NCBI RefSeq assembly: GCF_021729845.1
Contig: NZ_CP063397.1
Coordinates: 2,060,001-2,124,000 of the forward strand
Direction: 5' to 3'
Source of the DNA: Rhizobium sp. SL42
GTDB taxonomy: Bacteria > Pseudomonadota > Alphaproteobacteria > Rhizobiales > Rhizobiaceae
DNA: 64,000 nucleotides
Shown here: piece by piece, positions 9,721 to 18,359 of the stretch
How positions within the stretch are numbered: the stretch's first letter is position 1
How the letters are laid out: every line of letters starts with the position of its first letter
Notes under the pieces: model-generated
Databases searched by the model: none
Seen by the model: the letters and a program-made list of their open reading frames with translations, nothing else
Told to the model about the DNA's origin: nothing
Position numbers and translations under genes: made by a program

Positions 9721-10227
9721 TCAGAGGAAGGAAAGCCCGGCGCTACGGACGAAATAGATCATGTCCAGGCTGAGACTTGGCTTGCCAAGAACCGTCAGGC
9801 ACATATGCGCCTGCCCCCTGTGATGGGTCTGGTGGTTGAAGAAATGCGCAACCGCGGGCCCCAGCTTGTGCGAGACGGGTTCCGGCTTGGTGATCGGGCT
9901 GTAGTGAAATGTCGCCGCAAGCGCTTCGGCCGTGAGGCTCTCGGCAAAGGCCGTGATGCGGGCATCTTCCTCGCGTCGCGCCGCCCAAAGATCCGCAAAC
10001 GTGTCAGCGGCACGGGCGTCGAGCGATGTCGGGTGCGGGCCGTGCCCGGTAAAACGGTGCAGCCAGACCCTGTCGGCGGTCACGAGATGGTTGAGAGTGC
10101 CGAAGAGGGAGCGGAAAAAGGCGCCGGTGTCCCTGTGCAACTCTTCCTCGTTCAATCCAGCGGCAGCCTCGTAGAGCAACATATTGGCCCAGGCATTGTA
10201 GGCGGCGAACATGCGATAGTGATCCAT
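9721..10227 (-). CDS. DinB-family four-helix metal-binding protein
   Basis: The 168-residue protein matches the DinB/YfiT-like fold. It has N-terminal MDHYRMFAAYNAWAN, a His in TLNHLVTADRVW (about residue 47), and a C-terminal HHRGQAH cluster in which two His complete the usual three-His metal site. Members are thiol-dependent transferases or stress proteins, but many have no known substrate. The start at 10227 fits the family. A long open frame extends upstream with no resemblance to anything. It is divergent from a GST-like gene 144 bases away, which fits a thiol-related role but does not prove it. Confidence 0.88.
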   Translation of the reverse strand: MDHYRMFAAYNAWANMLLYEAAAGLNEEELHRDTGAFFRSLFGTLNHLVTADRVWLHRFTGHGPHPTSLDARAADTFADLWAARREEDARITAFAESLTAEALAATFHYSPITKPEPVSHKLGPAVAHFFNHQTHHRGQAHMCLTVLGKPSLSLDMIYFVRSAGLSFL

Positions 10228-10371
10228 CTTGTGCCTCGTCAAGTTCTCATGCTTTGCCGCATGGTAGCCGAACATTGCCCTTGTCGGTGTGATCGCACCC
10301 ATGAAATTTCCTGATTTGATTTTGTCGTCCTGTTCGGTTTGTCTACGCCTGATCTCAATTTGGAGTAGACC

Positions 10372-11055
10372 ATGGTTCGCACCCTCTATTCGCTCTGTGG
10401 CGCCGATGCAGCACGGCCATTTTCGCCCCATTGCTGGAAGATTGTCATGGCCCTGCGCCACAAGGGCCTTGATTTCGAGGAGAGGCCGCTGCCGTTCACG
10501 GCGATCCCCAAAGTCGAAGACGGCTTTTCGAAGACCGTTCCCGTCCTGCGCGACGGCCAGGAACTGATCTCCGACAGTTTCCGGATCGCACTCTATCTGG
10601 AAGAGGCCTATCCCGATCAGCCGAGCCTGTTTGGCGGTGAGGGTGGAAAGGCATCGGCTCGTCTCATTGAGGGGTATTGCCAGACGCTGGTGCATCCAGT
10701 GATTACCCGCATTGCCCTGTCGGACATCCATTCCATGCTTGCTCCGGATGATCAGGCGTATTTCCGATCCAGCCGCGAAGCACGATTGGGCAAGACGCTC
10801 GAGGAGATCAGGGCCAGCCGCGACGAGGCGATCGCGCTGCTGCCGGAACGCCTGCTGCCCATGCGCCATATGCTCGGTTTCCAGCCTTTCGTCGGCGGCG
10901 AGACGCCGCTGTTTGCCGACTACATCCTGTTCGGTGCGTTGCAATGGCTCCGTCTGACCAGCGGATCGCTGCATCTCCCGGCGGATGACCCGGTGGCGCA
11001 ATGGTTCGAGCGCTGCCTCGACCTCTACGAGGGCGCCGCCCGCGCGATTGCTTGA
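10372..11055 (+). CDS. Glutathione S-transferase family protein
   Basis: The protein is 227 residues. The N-terminal thioredoxin-like domain covers about 1-85 and includes SPHCWKIVMALRHKG, a Ser/Cys active-site neighbourhood, and the conserved cis-Pro segment KTVPVLRDG. ISDSFRIALYLEEAYP at about 67-82 is the glutathione-binding SNAIL-like segment. A helical C-terminal domain follows. It resembles the beta-etherase-like GSTs of proteobacteria; the substrate cannot be read from the sequence. The ribosome site TTGGAGTAGACC precedes the ATG. ndk lies 140 bases downstream with its own leader. Confidence 0.88.
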   Translation: MVRTLYSLCGADAARPFSPHCWKIVMALRHKGLDFEERPLPFTAIPKVEDGFSKTVPVLRDGQELISDSFRIALYLEEAYPDQPSLFGGEGGKASARLIEGYCQTLVHPVITRIALSDIHSMLAPDDQAYFRSSREARLGKTLEEIRASRDEAIALLPERLLPMRHMLGFQPFVGGETPLFADYILFGALQWLRLTSGSLHLPADDPVAQWFERCLDLYEGAARAIA

Positions 11056-11195
11056 AGAGACGGCGTCGCAATGGTCTTATCCGCGCGCTCGCGAATGTGA
11101 CGGAGCTGTGAAATTCGCAGATCCCCCTTGTTTTCGTGATTCGGGGCGGTTAGATACCGCCCACTTTCCCGATGACACAAACAAGGATGAGACTG

Positions 11196-11618
11196 ATGGC
11201 GATTGAACGCACCTTCTCGATGATCAAGCCGGACGCAACCAAGCGCAACCTCACGGGCGCTATCACCAAGATGATCGAGGATGCCGGTCTGCGCGTCATC
11301 GCGTCGAAGCGCGTCTGGATGAGCACCCGCGAAGCTGAAGGATTCTACGCAGTTCACAAGGAACGTCCGTTCTTCGGCGAACTGGTTGAAGGCATGACGT
11401 CTGGCCCGACCATCGTTCAGGTTCTCGAAGGCGAGAACGCCATCCTGAAGAACCGCGAAATCATGGGCGCCACCAACCCGGCGAACGCTGACGAAGGCAC
11501 GATCCGCAAGACTCACGCTCTGTCGATCGGCGAAAACTCGGTTCACGGCTCCGACGCTCCGGAAACCGCTGCTCAGGAAATCAAGTACTGGTTCTCCGAC
11601 ACCGAGATCGTCGGCTGA
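11196..11618 (+). CDS. ndk: Nucleoside diphosphate kinase
   Basis: The protein is 140 residues, the family length. It transfers the gamma phosphate between nucleoside di- and triphosphates through a phosphohistidine. The catalytic His is residue 117 in NSVHGSD, and the nucleotide-binding segment [12 protein letters not shown] is at the start. The ATG at 11196 gives the normal MAIERTF start and has AAGGATGAGA just upstream. An in-frame ATG 24 bases earlier is rejected because it adds atypical residues. The leader contains a GC hairpin (GGGCGGT/ACCGCCC, 11144-11162) of unknown role. Confidence 0.98.
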   Translation: MAIERTFSMIKPDATKRNLTGAITKMIEDAGLRVIASKRVWMSTREAEGFYAVHKERPFFGELVEGMTSGPTIVQVLEGENAILKNREIMGATNPANADEGTIRKTHALSIGENSVHGSDAPETAAQEIKYWFSDTEIVG

Positions 11619-11663
11619 ATCATGTCCTGAGGCTCACGCCTTAGAGACCTGATTGCATTGATC

Positions 11664-11692
11664 AAACCGGAGCGGCAACGCTCCGGTTTTTT
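11664..11692 (+). terminator. Rho-independent terminator of ndk
   Basis: A perfect 11-bp stem, AAACCGGAGCG and CGCTCCGGTTT, closes a GCAA tetraloop and is followed by a T run. Confidence 0.93.
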
Positions 11693-11712
11693 GTTGTTCC
11701 GCTATCGGAACC

Positions 11713-12249
11713 TCACCCCTTTGACGCCGTCTCCGGACAGCCGGTTTCTGCTGCATAGTCGGTCGATCCGTCGGCTTTGAATACATCCGGATTCGGCGTG
11801 TAGAGCGGCCCGACGACCAGAGGCTTTGCCGGCAATACGCTCTGGTCGAGCGTCGAGGCTATGCTTGTGTCTATCTGCTGGATCAGCCGGTTCTGGCCAT
11901 CGAGTATGCGGATCGTCACCGCATAGGGCCTGTCCTTGACGACGCAATGCACTGGTGGGCTGTCTAGTGAGATCTTGTCCCAGAAAGGGAAGATCTTTGT
12001 CCGGGTGGTGATCGGCGCGCCGCCGGCCGGATTTTCAAAGATTGTCTCGGCAAGGCTGCCTTCCGGCAGAGGCGCATTGCGGGCGAGGGTCACTAGGTAG
12101 CTGGCTTGGGCTATGCGGTAGTTGAAGACGAACACCCGGCCGGTCAGGGTCAACGGTTCCGCCTCGGTTTCGCGCTGACAACTCGCAAGCAGGGCGAGAC
12201 CGCCGAACAGCAGAGCCAGCCACATCGTCCTCGCGCGAGACGTCCTCAT
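11713..12249 (-). CDS. Putative lipoprotein of unknown function
   Basis: The protein is 178 residues. A basic N-terminus and hydrophobic core end in a lipobox, LLASC, with Cys24 as the predicted lipidated residue. This gives a mature periplasmic or envelope protein of about 155 residues. The rest is beta-rich (LTLTGRVFVFNYRI, YAVTIRILDGQNRLIQQID) and resembles small carbohydrate- or protein-binding envelope domains. I cannot name a family. The ATG at 12249 overlaps the stop of the CGNR regulator gene by four bases (ATGA), so it is translated from that message. Confidence 0.82.
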   Translation of the reverse strand: MRTSRARTMWLALLFGGLALLASCQRETEAEPLTLTGRVFVFNYRIAQASYLVTLARNAPLPEGSLAETIFENPAGGAPITTRTKIFPFWDKISLDSPPVHCVVKDRPYAVTIRILDGQNRLIQQIDTSIASTLDQSVLPAKPLVVGPLYTPNPDVFKADGSTDYAAETGCPETASKG

Positions 12250-12794
12250 GGCGATGCATCCTTCTTGCGGTGATAGTGGCGGTTCGCCTTGGCGCGGTTG
12301 CCGCAGACCGCCATGTCGCACCAGTAGCGGCTTCTGTTCTTGCTGCGATCGAGGAAAAGCCAGCCGCAATTGCCGCAGATCTTCATCCGCTCCGCAGCAG
12401 GTTCGCCCAGAAGTCTAAGTGCCGACCGGGCCGTAGCGCATTCAAGGCTGTCCTCTGATGGCGCAAGCCGCAAGGCTCTGGCGATCACCTCGAGCAGATC
12501 GGCGAGTGCGTCCCGTGTGTCATGGCCGGCCGTGCGGCCACGGAAATAACAGTCGATCGTCTCGCGCAATTGCAGGAAGGTTTCCAGGTTTTCGGCATCG
12601 ACCGGCTGCAAAGGGTCAAACAGCAACCGTTCCGCCGAGAGTTCCGACGCTGCTTGCGCAAATCCGTCCCGTTGAGCGGCAATCGCGAACCTGTCGCGGC
12701 TGCGTTCGGGTTCATGCCGCAGGATTACGCTATTGGCGACATCTAGCGCCAATGCACCCCCGGTAAAACGATGTGCGGTCCATCTGAAATCCAT
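12246..12794 (-). CDS. CGNR zinc-finger / ABATE-domain regulator
   Basis: The protein is 182 residues. The C-terminal part has the CGNR zinc finger: KICGNCGWLFLD, then YWCDMAVCGNRAKANRHY, with four Cys for zinc and the diagnostic CGNR at about residue 162. The N-terminal part (about 1-135) matches the ABATE-type ligand domain of these presumed transcription regulators (GGALALDVANS near the start). Its promoter is unusual: TATAAT lies exactly seven bases before the ATG at 12794 on the minus strand, with no ribosome site, which suggests a leaderless message. It heads an operon with the lipoprotein and is divergent from a LivH-like permease. Confidence 0.88.
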   Translation of the reverse strand: MDFRWTAHRFTGGALALDVANSVILRHEPERSRDRFAIAAQRDGFAQAASELSAERLLFDPLQPVDAENLETFLQLRETIDCYFRGRTAGHDTRDALADLLEVIARALRLAPSEDSLECATARSALRLLGEPAAERMKICGNCGWLFLDRSKNRSRYWCDMAVCGNRAKANRHYHRKKDASP

Positions 12795-12800
12795 TACGGC

Positions 12801-12836
12801 ATTATAACTGGTAAAACATGAAATGACAGTTATAAA
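12801..12836. promoter_or_regulatory. Divergent promoters with 9-bp inverted repeat, candidate operator
   Basis: TTATAACTG (12802-12810) and CAGTTATAA (12827-12835) form a perfect 9-bp inverted repeat with a 16-base spacer. On the minus strand TATAAT (12806-12801) is a consensus -10, with CTGTCA (12829-12824) at 17-base spacing as the -35. The predicted start point is the A of the regulator ATG. On the plus strand TATAAA (12831-12836) can serve as -10 for the permease gene, with CTGGTA (12808-12813) as a weak -35. Each repeat arm therefore covers one -10 box, and a dimer bound here would block both promoters. Confidence 0.6.
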
Positions 12837-12853
12837 TGTCGCGAGGGGATGTC

Positions 12854-13750
12854 ATGGGCTATCTGTTGCAGCAATTGTCGAATGCGGTGCCGGTGGCGGC
12901 CCTCTATGCCTGCCTCGCCTTTGGTTATGCGCTTGGCTTCGGCATGACCAGGCGGGCCGACATCACCTTTGGTGCGCTGTTTGCCTTTGCCGGGCAGGTC
13001 GGGCTGTTGTTCGTCGAATTCGGCTGGAATCGCTTCAATCTCGTCTTGCCGGCCGCGTTATGTCTCGGCGCCGTGGCTGGTCTTGCCTACGCCGTGTTGG
13101 CCGGCTGGACGATTGCCCGTCATGTCATGCGGCCTCTCCACGATCATGCACGCAATGCCGTCTTGGTTGCCGCTTTGGCGGTTGTGATCATCCTGTCCGA
13201 AACCGCGCGGCTGGCCGCCGATACGCGCAGCCTCTGGCTGCCGCCGATCGGCAGCCAGCGCGTGATCCTCGCCGAGATCGATGGGTTTTCCGTCAGCCTG
13301 ACCGTCATGCAACTGGTACATGTTTGCGTGCTGTTGTTGGTGATTGCCGTCGGTCAGTCGCTGCTCACTCGGTCCCGTCTCGGTCGGCAGTGGCACGCCG
13401 TCAGCGAGGATCCGTTGGCCGCCAGGCTTTGCGGCGTCGATGCCGGAGCGGTCTTCGTCCTGTCGCTGGTGGCAGCAAGCCTGGTTGCCGCAATCGCGGG
13501 CCTCTCGACGACGGCGCTTTACGGCACGATGGATTTCGGCGCCGGCATGATCTTCGGCCTGAAAGTCGTGCTGATCGCTGCGGCCGGCGGCCATTCGGTG
13601 CCGCTACGCTCGGCATTGGGTGCAGCGGTCGTCGGTGTCGCCGAAACGCTGTGGGGCGGGTATGGGCCGATGGTATGGCGCGATGCCGTCGTGATCACGG
13701 TTCTGGTGGCGATCCTGATTGTCAGTCGCCGCGAGCGCGTTATTCCGTGA
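12854..13750 (+). CDS. Orphan LivH-like branched-chain amino acid ABC permease
   Basis: The protein is 298 residues with eight or so membrane helices. It carries the LivH/LivM coupling segment TRSRLGRQWHAVSEDP with the following AARLCGVDAGAVF (about 180-210), which contacts the ATPase in this family. No LivM, LivG, LivF or binding-protein gene lies beside it, so it must borrow partners or work otherwise. I chose ATG 12854 because GAGGGG sits five bases upstream; an ATG at 12836 lacks a ribosome site and overlaps the predicted -10. Its 3' end overlaps convergent moaE by 11 bases. Confidence 0.85.
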   Translation: MGYLLQQLSNAVPVAALYACLAFGYALGFGMTRRADITFGALFAFAGQVGLLFVEFGWNRFNLVLPAALCLGAVAGLAYAVLAGWTIARHVMRPLHDHARNAVLVAALAVVIILSETARLAADTRSLWLPPIGSQRVILAEIDGFSVSLTVMQLVHVCVLLLVIAVGQSLLTRSRLGRQWHAVSEDPLAARLCGVDAGAVFVLSLVAASLVAAIAGLSTTALYGTMDFGAGMIFGLKVVLIAAAGGHSVPLRSALGAAVVGVAETLWGGYGPMVWRDAVVITVLVAILIVSRRERVIP

Positions 13751-14243
13751 CGTCCGAAACACCCGAAATGCTGGTCCAGCGGTCGCGGGCCGTGTCGTCG
13801 GCATCTCGCGCGGCAACCCAGTCGCCGCTCATTCCGTCCTTGCCATGTTCCTTCTTCCAGAAAGGCGCGGATGTTTTGAGGAAGTCCATGACGAAGTTGG
13901 CGCCGTCGAATGCGGCCTGCCGGTGCGTCGCTGCGGCAATCACCAGCACGATCTGTTCGCCCGCCTCGATAAGTCCATGCCGATGGATGGCCGTGAGGCC
14001 GAGCAAGGAGAAGCGCTCGATCGCCAATGAGCCGATCCGTAGCATTTCCGCCTCGGCCATGCCGGGATAGTGTTCAAGCTCCAGCGCCTGCAGGCTTCCC
14101 GCTTCATCGCGGCAGAGCCCGACAAACGAAACCAGGGCGCCGATATCGTGTCGGCCCTGCGCTAGCTTGCTGCTTTCCACAGCCGCATCGAAATCCTCAA
14201 GCTGAACGCGGATGACCGGTTCGACGGGCTCAAGGGCGGTCAT
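13740..14243 (-). CDS. moaE: Molybdopterin synthase catalytic subunit MoaE
   Basis: The protein is 167 residues. It converts precursor Z (cPMP) to molybdopterin with sulfur supplied by MoaD. Family signals are GALVSFVGLCRDE (about 35-47), LELEHYPGMAEAEM, IHRHGLIEAGEQIVLV, and the catalytic lysine region PFWKKEHG near residue 130. moaD lies one base upstream in the same operon. The last 11 bases overlap the end of the convergent permease gene. A molybdopterin enzyme is encoded about 7 kb away (21,447). Confidence 0.96.
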   Translation of the reverse strand: MTALEPVEPVIRVQLEDFDAAVESSKLAQGRHDIGALVSFVGLCRDEAGSLQALELEHYPGMAEAEMLRIGSLAIERFSLLGLTAIHRHGLIEAGEQIVLVIAAATHRQAAFDGANFVMDFLKTSAPFWKKEHGKDGMSGDWVAARDADDTARDRWTSISGVSDVTE

Positions 14244-14244
14244 C

Positions 14245-14499
14245 TCAGCCGCCTGTCATCGGCGGAAACAGGCCGATCTCACGCGCGCCGGCAATCCTCT
14301 CGTCATGCTCGACATGTTCCTGATTGATCGCGACGCGGATCGCCTTCGGGAACTGCAGGGCGGATTCGTAGCCTTCGCCAAGCGTTGCCAGATGCGCGAT
14401 CAGGTCACCGGCCGTGACGACGGAGGCGGGAAGGTCGAGCTCTTCCTCACCCTTGCCGATCCGTTCGCGCACCCAGGCGAAATAGACGAGCTTGACCAT
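14245..14499 (-). CDS. moaD: Molybdopterin synthase sulfur carrier subunit MoaD
   Basis: The protein is 84 residues with a ubiquitin-like fold pattern. It ends in the Gly-Gly that MoeB-type enzymes adenylate and thiocarboxylate (FPPMTGG). The segment AINQEHVEHD matches the strand before the tail. It sits one base from moaE and one base from pgsA, so pgsA-moaD-moaE is one transcript. Confidence 0.96.
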   Translation of the reverse strand: MVKLVYFAWVRERIGKGEEELDLPASVVTAGDLIAHLATLGEGYESALQFPKAIRVAINQEHVEHDERIAGAREIGLFPPMTGG

Positions 14500-14500
14500 T

Positions 14501-15082
14501 TCAATCGACCATATGCTTGGCGCCGGCGCGGAAGTAGTCGTAGCCGGTGTAGATTGTCAGGATCGCCGCGATCCACAGGAGCGTGATGCCGAGTTCTGTC
14601 GTGTAGGGCAGGATCTTGTCGCCGGCCGGGCCTGCCAGCAGGAAGGCAAGCGCCACCATCTGCGCGGCCGTCTTCCATTTCGCGATCCGTGTGACCGGAA
14701 CACTGACCTTGAGCGCGGCCAGATATTCCCGCAGACCCGAAACGAGGATCTCGCGGCAAAGGATGGTGATCGCGGCCCAGAGCGACCAGCCGGCAATCGT
14801 GCCGTCAGCCGCCATCAGCAGCAGGATCGAGGCGATCAGCAGCTTGTCGGCAATCGGGTCGAGCATGCGGCCGATATTCGACGTCTGGTTCCAGATGCGG
14901 GCGAGATAGCCGTCAAGATAGTCGGTGAAAGACGCGACGACGAAAAGCCCGAGGCTTGTCCAGCGGGCAAAATCGGAGCTTTCCAGCCGTCCCTCGATGA
15001 AAAAGCAGACGACGATCAGCGGCACGGCCAGAATGCGGGCGTAGGTGAGGAGATTGGGTATATTGTATGCGCGCGATGCCAT
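14501..15082 (-). CDS. pgsA: CDP-diacylglycerol-glycerol-3-phosphate 3-phosphatidyltransferase
   Basis: The protein is 193 residues with several membrane helices. It carries the CDP-alcohol phosphotransferase motif DGYLAR.......GRMLDPIADK (about 60-83), whose Asp residues bind metal. It makes phosphatidylglycerol phosphate, the first committed step to phosphatidylglycerol and cardiolipin. The ATG at 15082 starts MASRAYNIPNLLTYARI, typical of the family. It is the first gene of the pgsA-moaD-moaE unit, 118 bases after uvrC. Confidence 0.96.
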   Translation of the reverse strand: MASRAYNIPNLLTYARILAVPLIVVCFFIEGRLESSDFARWTSLGLFVVASFTDYLDGYLARIWNQTSNIGRMLDPIADKLLIASILLLMAADGTIAGWSLWAAITILCREILVSGLREYLAALKVSVPVTRIAKWKTAAQMVALAFLLAGPAGDKILPYTTELGITLLWIAAILTIYTGYDYFRAGAKHMVD

Positions 15083-15200
15083 GATGCCCTGACTTTTGAA
15101 AGAGATGCGACGCCTAGATGACGGGTTTGCGGGTAAACCGTCAACTCAAGAATTCTGATTCCTTTTTACCATTTTCTGCGGCCAAATTGCGCTGTGTCGG

Positions 15201-17228
15201 TCACTCGACGGCGCTTTCGTGAAAATGATTGTAGATGAGGCGCGCGACGGCCTCGGAAATGCCGTCGACCGCCATGAGGTCGCCGATTGCGGCGCGCGAG
15301 ACGGCTTTGGCCGTGCCGAAATGCTGCAGCAGCGCGCGCTTGCGTGTCGGACCGATGCCGGAAATCTCATCCAGCGGATTTTTCACCATTTCCTTCTTGC
15401 GGCGCGCCCGATGTGTCCCGATCGCAAAACGGTGCGCCTCGTCGCGCATGCGCTGGACGAAATAGAGCACCGGGTCGCGCGGCGGCAGGGTGAAGTCCGG
15501 TTTGCCGGCGACGAAGAACCGCTCGCGGCCCGCGTCACGGTCAACGCCCTTGGCGACGCCGATCGCAATCACGCTGTCGGTGATGTCGAGATCTTCAAGA
15601 ATCTTGCGCACCGCGCTCATCTGCCCCTGGCCACCGTCGATCAGGATGACGTCCGGCCAGGCGGGGAAGGGCGCATCCGCGCTGTCGTCCGGAGCGACAG
15701 TGCGGTCCGGCTTTCCCTCTTCCTTCAGCAGGCGGGAGAAACGCCGTGTCATCACCTCGCGCATCATGCCGAAATCGTCCCCGGGCGTGATGTCGGTCGA
15801 TTTGATGTTGAATTTGCGATACTGGCCCTTCACGAAACCCTCGGCCCCGGCGACCACCATGCCGCCCACGGCATTGGTTCCCATGATGTGCGAGTTGTCG
15901 TAGATCTCGATGCGGCGCGGCACATAGGGCAGCGCGAAGGTCTCGGACAGGCCTTGCAGCAGGCGTGATTGTGAGGCTGTCTCGGCAAGCTTGCGACCAT
16001 GCGCCTCGCGGGCGTTGGCGAGCACGTGATCGACCAGATCCTTCTTTTCGCCGCGTTGCGGGACCAGCACATTGACCTTGTGCCCGGCCTTTTCAGACAG
16101 GGCGAGAGCCAGCAAATCCTGTTCGTCAATCCCCTCCGACAGGAGGATCTGCCGGGGACAGGGTTTGTCGTCGTAGAACTGTGCCAGAAAGGCACTCAGC
16201 ACTTCCGCGCCGGTCAATTGCGGATCGGCCTTGGGGAAGTAGGCACGGTTGCCCCAGTTCTGCCCTGTGCGGAAAAAGAACACCTGGATGCAGGTCAGGC
16301 CACCCTCGTGATGAATGGCGAAGATATCGGCTTCCTCGACGCCGGCCGGATTGATGCCCTGATGGCTCTGCACATGCGACAGGCCGGCGAGGCGATCGCG
16401 AAACACGGCGGCCCGCTCAAAATCGAGATCTTCAGCTGCCTCGTTCATCGAACGAGCCATGGCTTCCTTGACGTTCTGGCTTTTGCCGGACAGGAAATCC
16501 TTGGCCTCCGAGACCAGTTCCGCGTAACCCGCGTCATCAATCTCGTGGGTGCATGGACCCGAACAGCGCTTGATCTGATAGAGCAGGCAGGGCCGCGTCC
16601 GGCTTTCGAACACGCTGTCGGTACAGGTGCGCAGCAGAAAGGCGCGCTGCAGCGAATTGATCGTGCGGCCGACTGCTGTGGCCGAGGCAAACGGGCCGAA
16701 ATAATCGCCTTTGCGGGCGCGGGCGCCGCGGTGCTTGTAGATAGCCGGCGCCCGGCTGTCGCCGGTGATCAGGATATAGGGGAAACTCTTGTCGTCGCGC
16801 AGAAGCACGTTGTAGCGCGGCCGAAGCCGCTTGATCAGATTGGCCTCCAGAAGCAGCGCCTCGACCTCGGTCCGGGTCGTGACGAATTCCATATGCGTGG
16901 TTTCGCGCACCATGCGCGTCAGGCGGTTTGAATGCAGGCGTCCCTGGGCATAGTTGCTGACCCGTTTCTTCAGGCTGCGCGCCTTGCCGACGTAGAGAAC
17001 GTCACCCGCGCTGTTCATCATCCGATAGACGCCGGGGCTGTTGGGCAATTGTTTGACAAATTCCGCGATCAGATCGGCGCCGGTAAGGTCGGTCGCGTTG
17101 AGGTCGCCTTCGTTCCAGTCGATGCTGAGCGGCAGGCGAGCCGAATCATTCTCGACGATGGCGTCATCGTCGTCGTCTTCGGTTCCGTCATAGAGAACAC
17201 CGCCATCAGGCAGCTTTCCTCCGGTCAT
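15201..17228 (-). CDS. uvrC: Excinuclease ABC subunit C
   Basis: The protein is 675 residues. UvrC makes both incisions around a UvrAB-marked DNA lesion. Domains in order are: a GIY-YIG nuclease ([20 protein letters not shown], about 64-83); a Cys-rich segment ([13 protein letters not shown], about 211-223); a UVR motif (about 260-295); an RNase H-like nuclease ([14 protein letters not shown]; later [10 protein letters not shown]); and C-terminal helix-hairpin-helix repeats. An acidic stretch ([12 protein letters not shown]) near the N-terminus is a lineage extension. The start overlaps the SDR stop by four bases, and GGAG lies eight bases upstream. Confidence 0.98.
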   Translation of the reverse strand: MTGGKLPDGGVLYDGTEDDDDDAIVENDSARLPLSIDWNEGDLNATDLTGADLIAEFVKQLPNSPGVYRMMNSAGDVLYVGKARSLKKRVSNYAQGRLHSNRLTRMVRETTHMEFVTTRTEVEALLLEANLIKRLRPRYNVLLRDDKSFPYILITGDSRAPAIYKHRGARARKGDYFGPFASATAVGRTINSLQRAFLLRTCTDSVFESRTRPCLLYQIKRCSGPCTHEIDDAGYAELVSEAKDFLSGKSQNVKEAMARSMNEAAEDLDFERAAVFRDRLAGLSHVQSHQGINPAGVEEADIFAIHHEGGLTCIQVFFFRTGQNWGNRAYFPKADPQLTGAEVLSAFLAQFYDDKPCPRQILLSEGIDEQDLLALALSEKAGHKVNVLVPQRGEKKDLVDHVLANAREAHGRKLAETASQSRLLQGLSETFALPYVPRRIEIYDNSHIMGTNAVGGMVVAGAEGFVKGQYRKFNIKSTDITPGDDFGMMREVMTRRFSRLLKEEGKPDRTVAPDDSADAPFPAWPDVILIDGGQGQMSAVRKILEDLDITDSVIAIGVAKGVDRDAGRERFFVAGKPDFTLPPRDPVLYFVQRMRDEAHRFAIGTHRARRKKEMVKNPLDEISGIGPTRKRALLQHFGTAKAVSRAAIGDLMAVDGISEAVARLIYNHFHESAVE

Positions 17229-17992
17229 TCAACAATCTCCACGCCCGTCGATCCCGGCCAGATCAGATGCTGTCCCCCATCCAGGGCAATCATTTGGCCG
17301 GTGATCGAAGGCGTGTCAAAAAGAAAGCGGATGGTGCGGCCGAATTCCTCAAGAGAGGGGCCGCGCTTCAGCGGCAGGCTGTCGATCTGCGCCTCGAAGT
17401 CTTCCTGACGCTGCCGGTCCGAAATCAAAGTCGGCCCCGGGCCGATTGCGTTGACCCGGATTCGCGGCGCGAAGGCCTGCGCCATGGTTTGCGTTGCCGT
17501 CCATAGAGTGGATTTCGACAGCGTATAGGAAAAGAAGGTGGGCTTCAGCGCCAGCACGCGCTGGTCGATGATGTTGACGATGAGGCCAGGCAGCGCCGCA
17601 GGCAGGGCCTTCGCAAATGCGGCCGCCAGGATGGCTGGCGCCCGGACATGCAGGTCGAAATGCTTTGCGAATCGCTCGGCATCGAATTCATCCGCATTGT
17701 CCTCCTCGAACACCGAGGCATTGTTGACCAGCAGCCCGATCGGGCCGATTTCAGCCTCCGCCCGGGAGATCAGCGATGCGGTCTCCGCAATATCGGTAAG
17801 GTCCGCCTTCAGCGCCGTAACTCGATGTCCGTCGGCCCGCATCGCTGCCGCCAGTGCCGCGCATTCGTCGATCGATGTGTTTGCATGCAGGGCGATGGCA
17901 AAACCATGACGTGCAAGGTCCTCGGCAATCACACGACCAAGTCTTTTGGCGGATCCGGTCACGAGGGCGGCTTTGGGTATGCTCGGCTGCAT
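17225..17992 (-). CDS. Pteridine-reductase/FolM-like short-chain dehydrogenase
   Basis: The protein is 255 residues with a Rossmann fold. The cofactor loop is TGSAKRLG (about 12-19); the Arg favours NADPH, as in PTR1 and FolM. The catalytic set is Asp143, Tyr156 and Lys160. Asp replaces the usual SDR Ser, and the 13- and 4-residue spacings are those of pteridine reductase PTR1 (Asp181, Tyr194, Lys198). It probably reduces dihydromonapterin or another pterin. The gene overlaps uvrC by four bases and would be first in that operon. Confidence 0.85.
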   Translation of the reverse strand: MQPSIPKAALVTGSAKRLGRVIAEDLARHGFAIALHANTSIDECAALAAAMRADGHRVTALKADLTDIAETASLISRAEAEIGPIGLLVNNASVFEEDNADEFDAERFAKHFDLHVRAPAILAAAFAKALPAALPGLIVNIIDQRVLALKPTFFSYTLSKSTLWTATQTMAQAFAPRIRVNAIGPGPTLISDRQRQEDFEAQIDSLPLKRGPSLEEFGRTIRFLFDTPSITGQMIALDGGQHLIWPGSTGVEIVE

Positions 17993-18359
17993 TCGGTTTA
18001 ACCTTGGTAATCAATGTGCTGCGCTGCATATATGGCGGCGATTGAAAAATTGAACAGGGGACGAGAAATTGTTCTCTGCGATTTGCAGCAAATTATACTT
18101 CGAGAAGCATAAATATAAATTTGGATAAACTTCATTTTCCTGTGTAAAGAGTTTATTAAGGTTAACAAATATCCTGTTGCGCCGAAGCAACATCCAAATT
18201 TCGTCATGCGGTTGCCACAAACAATTCACATTTCGGCTCTTTCAATTCCTCATTTGGCGTCCATTTGTTCAGTCGGAACGGGCAGGGAATACCCAAGATA
18301 TCGTTCAGGCCGCCGTTGGTTATTAGTAAGTGCGGTCGAGAACCGAAAGGAGACTATTT
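17993..18359. other. AT-rich intergenic region upstream of outer-membrane protein gene
   Basis: These 367 bases are much richer in A and T than the flanking genes, especially 18050-18180. The region must contain the promoter of the outer-membrane protein gene and, at its left edge, that of the SDR gene. The last bases hold a strong ribosome site, AAAGGAG (18346-18352). Short open frames here (for example minus strand 18207-17998) show no codon bias or recognisable family. I cannot identify an RNA gene by eye. Confidence 0.55.

Noticed and set aside
9721..11001. A 426-residue protein including the DinB domain
   Set aside because: Only the last 168 residues resemble DinB; the rest lies antisense to the GST gene, and the family start is at 10227.
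11144..11162. GC hairpin before ndk as a riboswitch
   Set aside because: It is a simple short stem with no further conserved structure, and no known riboswitch class fits ndk.
12854..13750. A complete branched-chain amino acid ABC transporter
   Set aside because: Only one LivH-like permease is present; no ATPase, second permease or binding protein gene adjoins it.
17998..18229. Short minus-strand frames in the AT-rich region before the outer-membrane protein gene
   Set aside because: The codon choice is unlike neighbouring genes, there is no clear ribosome site, and the AT-rich sequence is better explained as promoter DNA.
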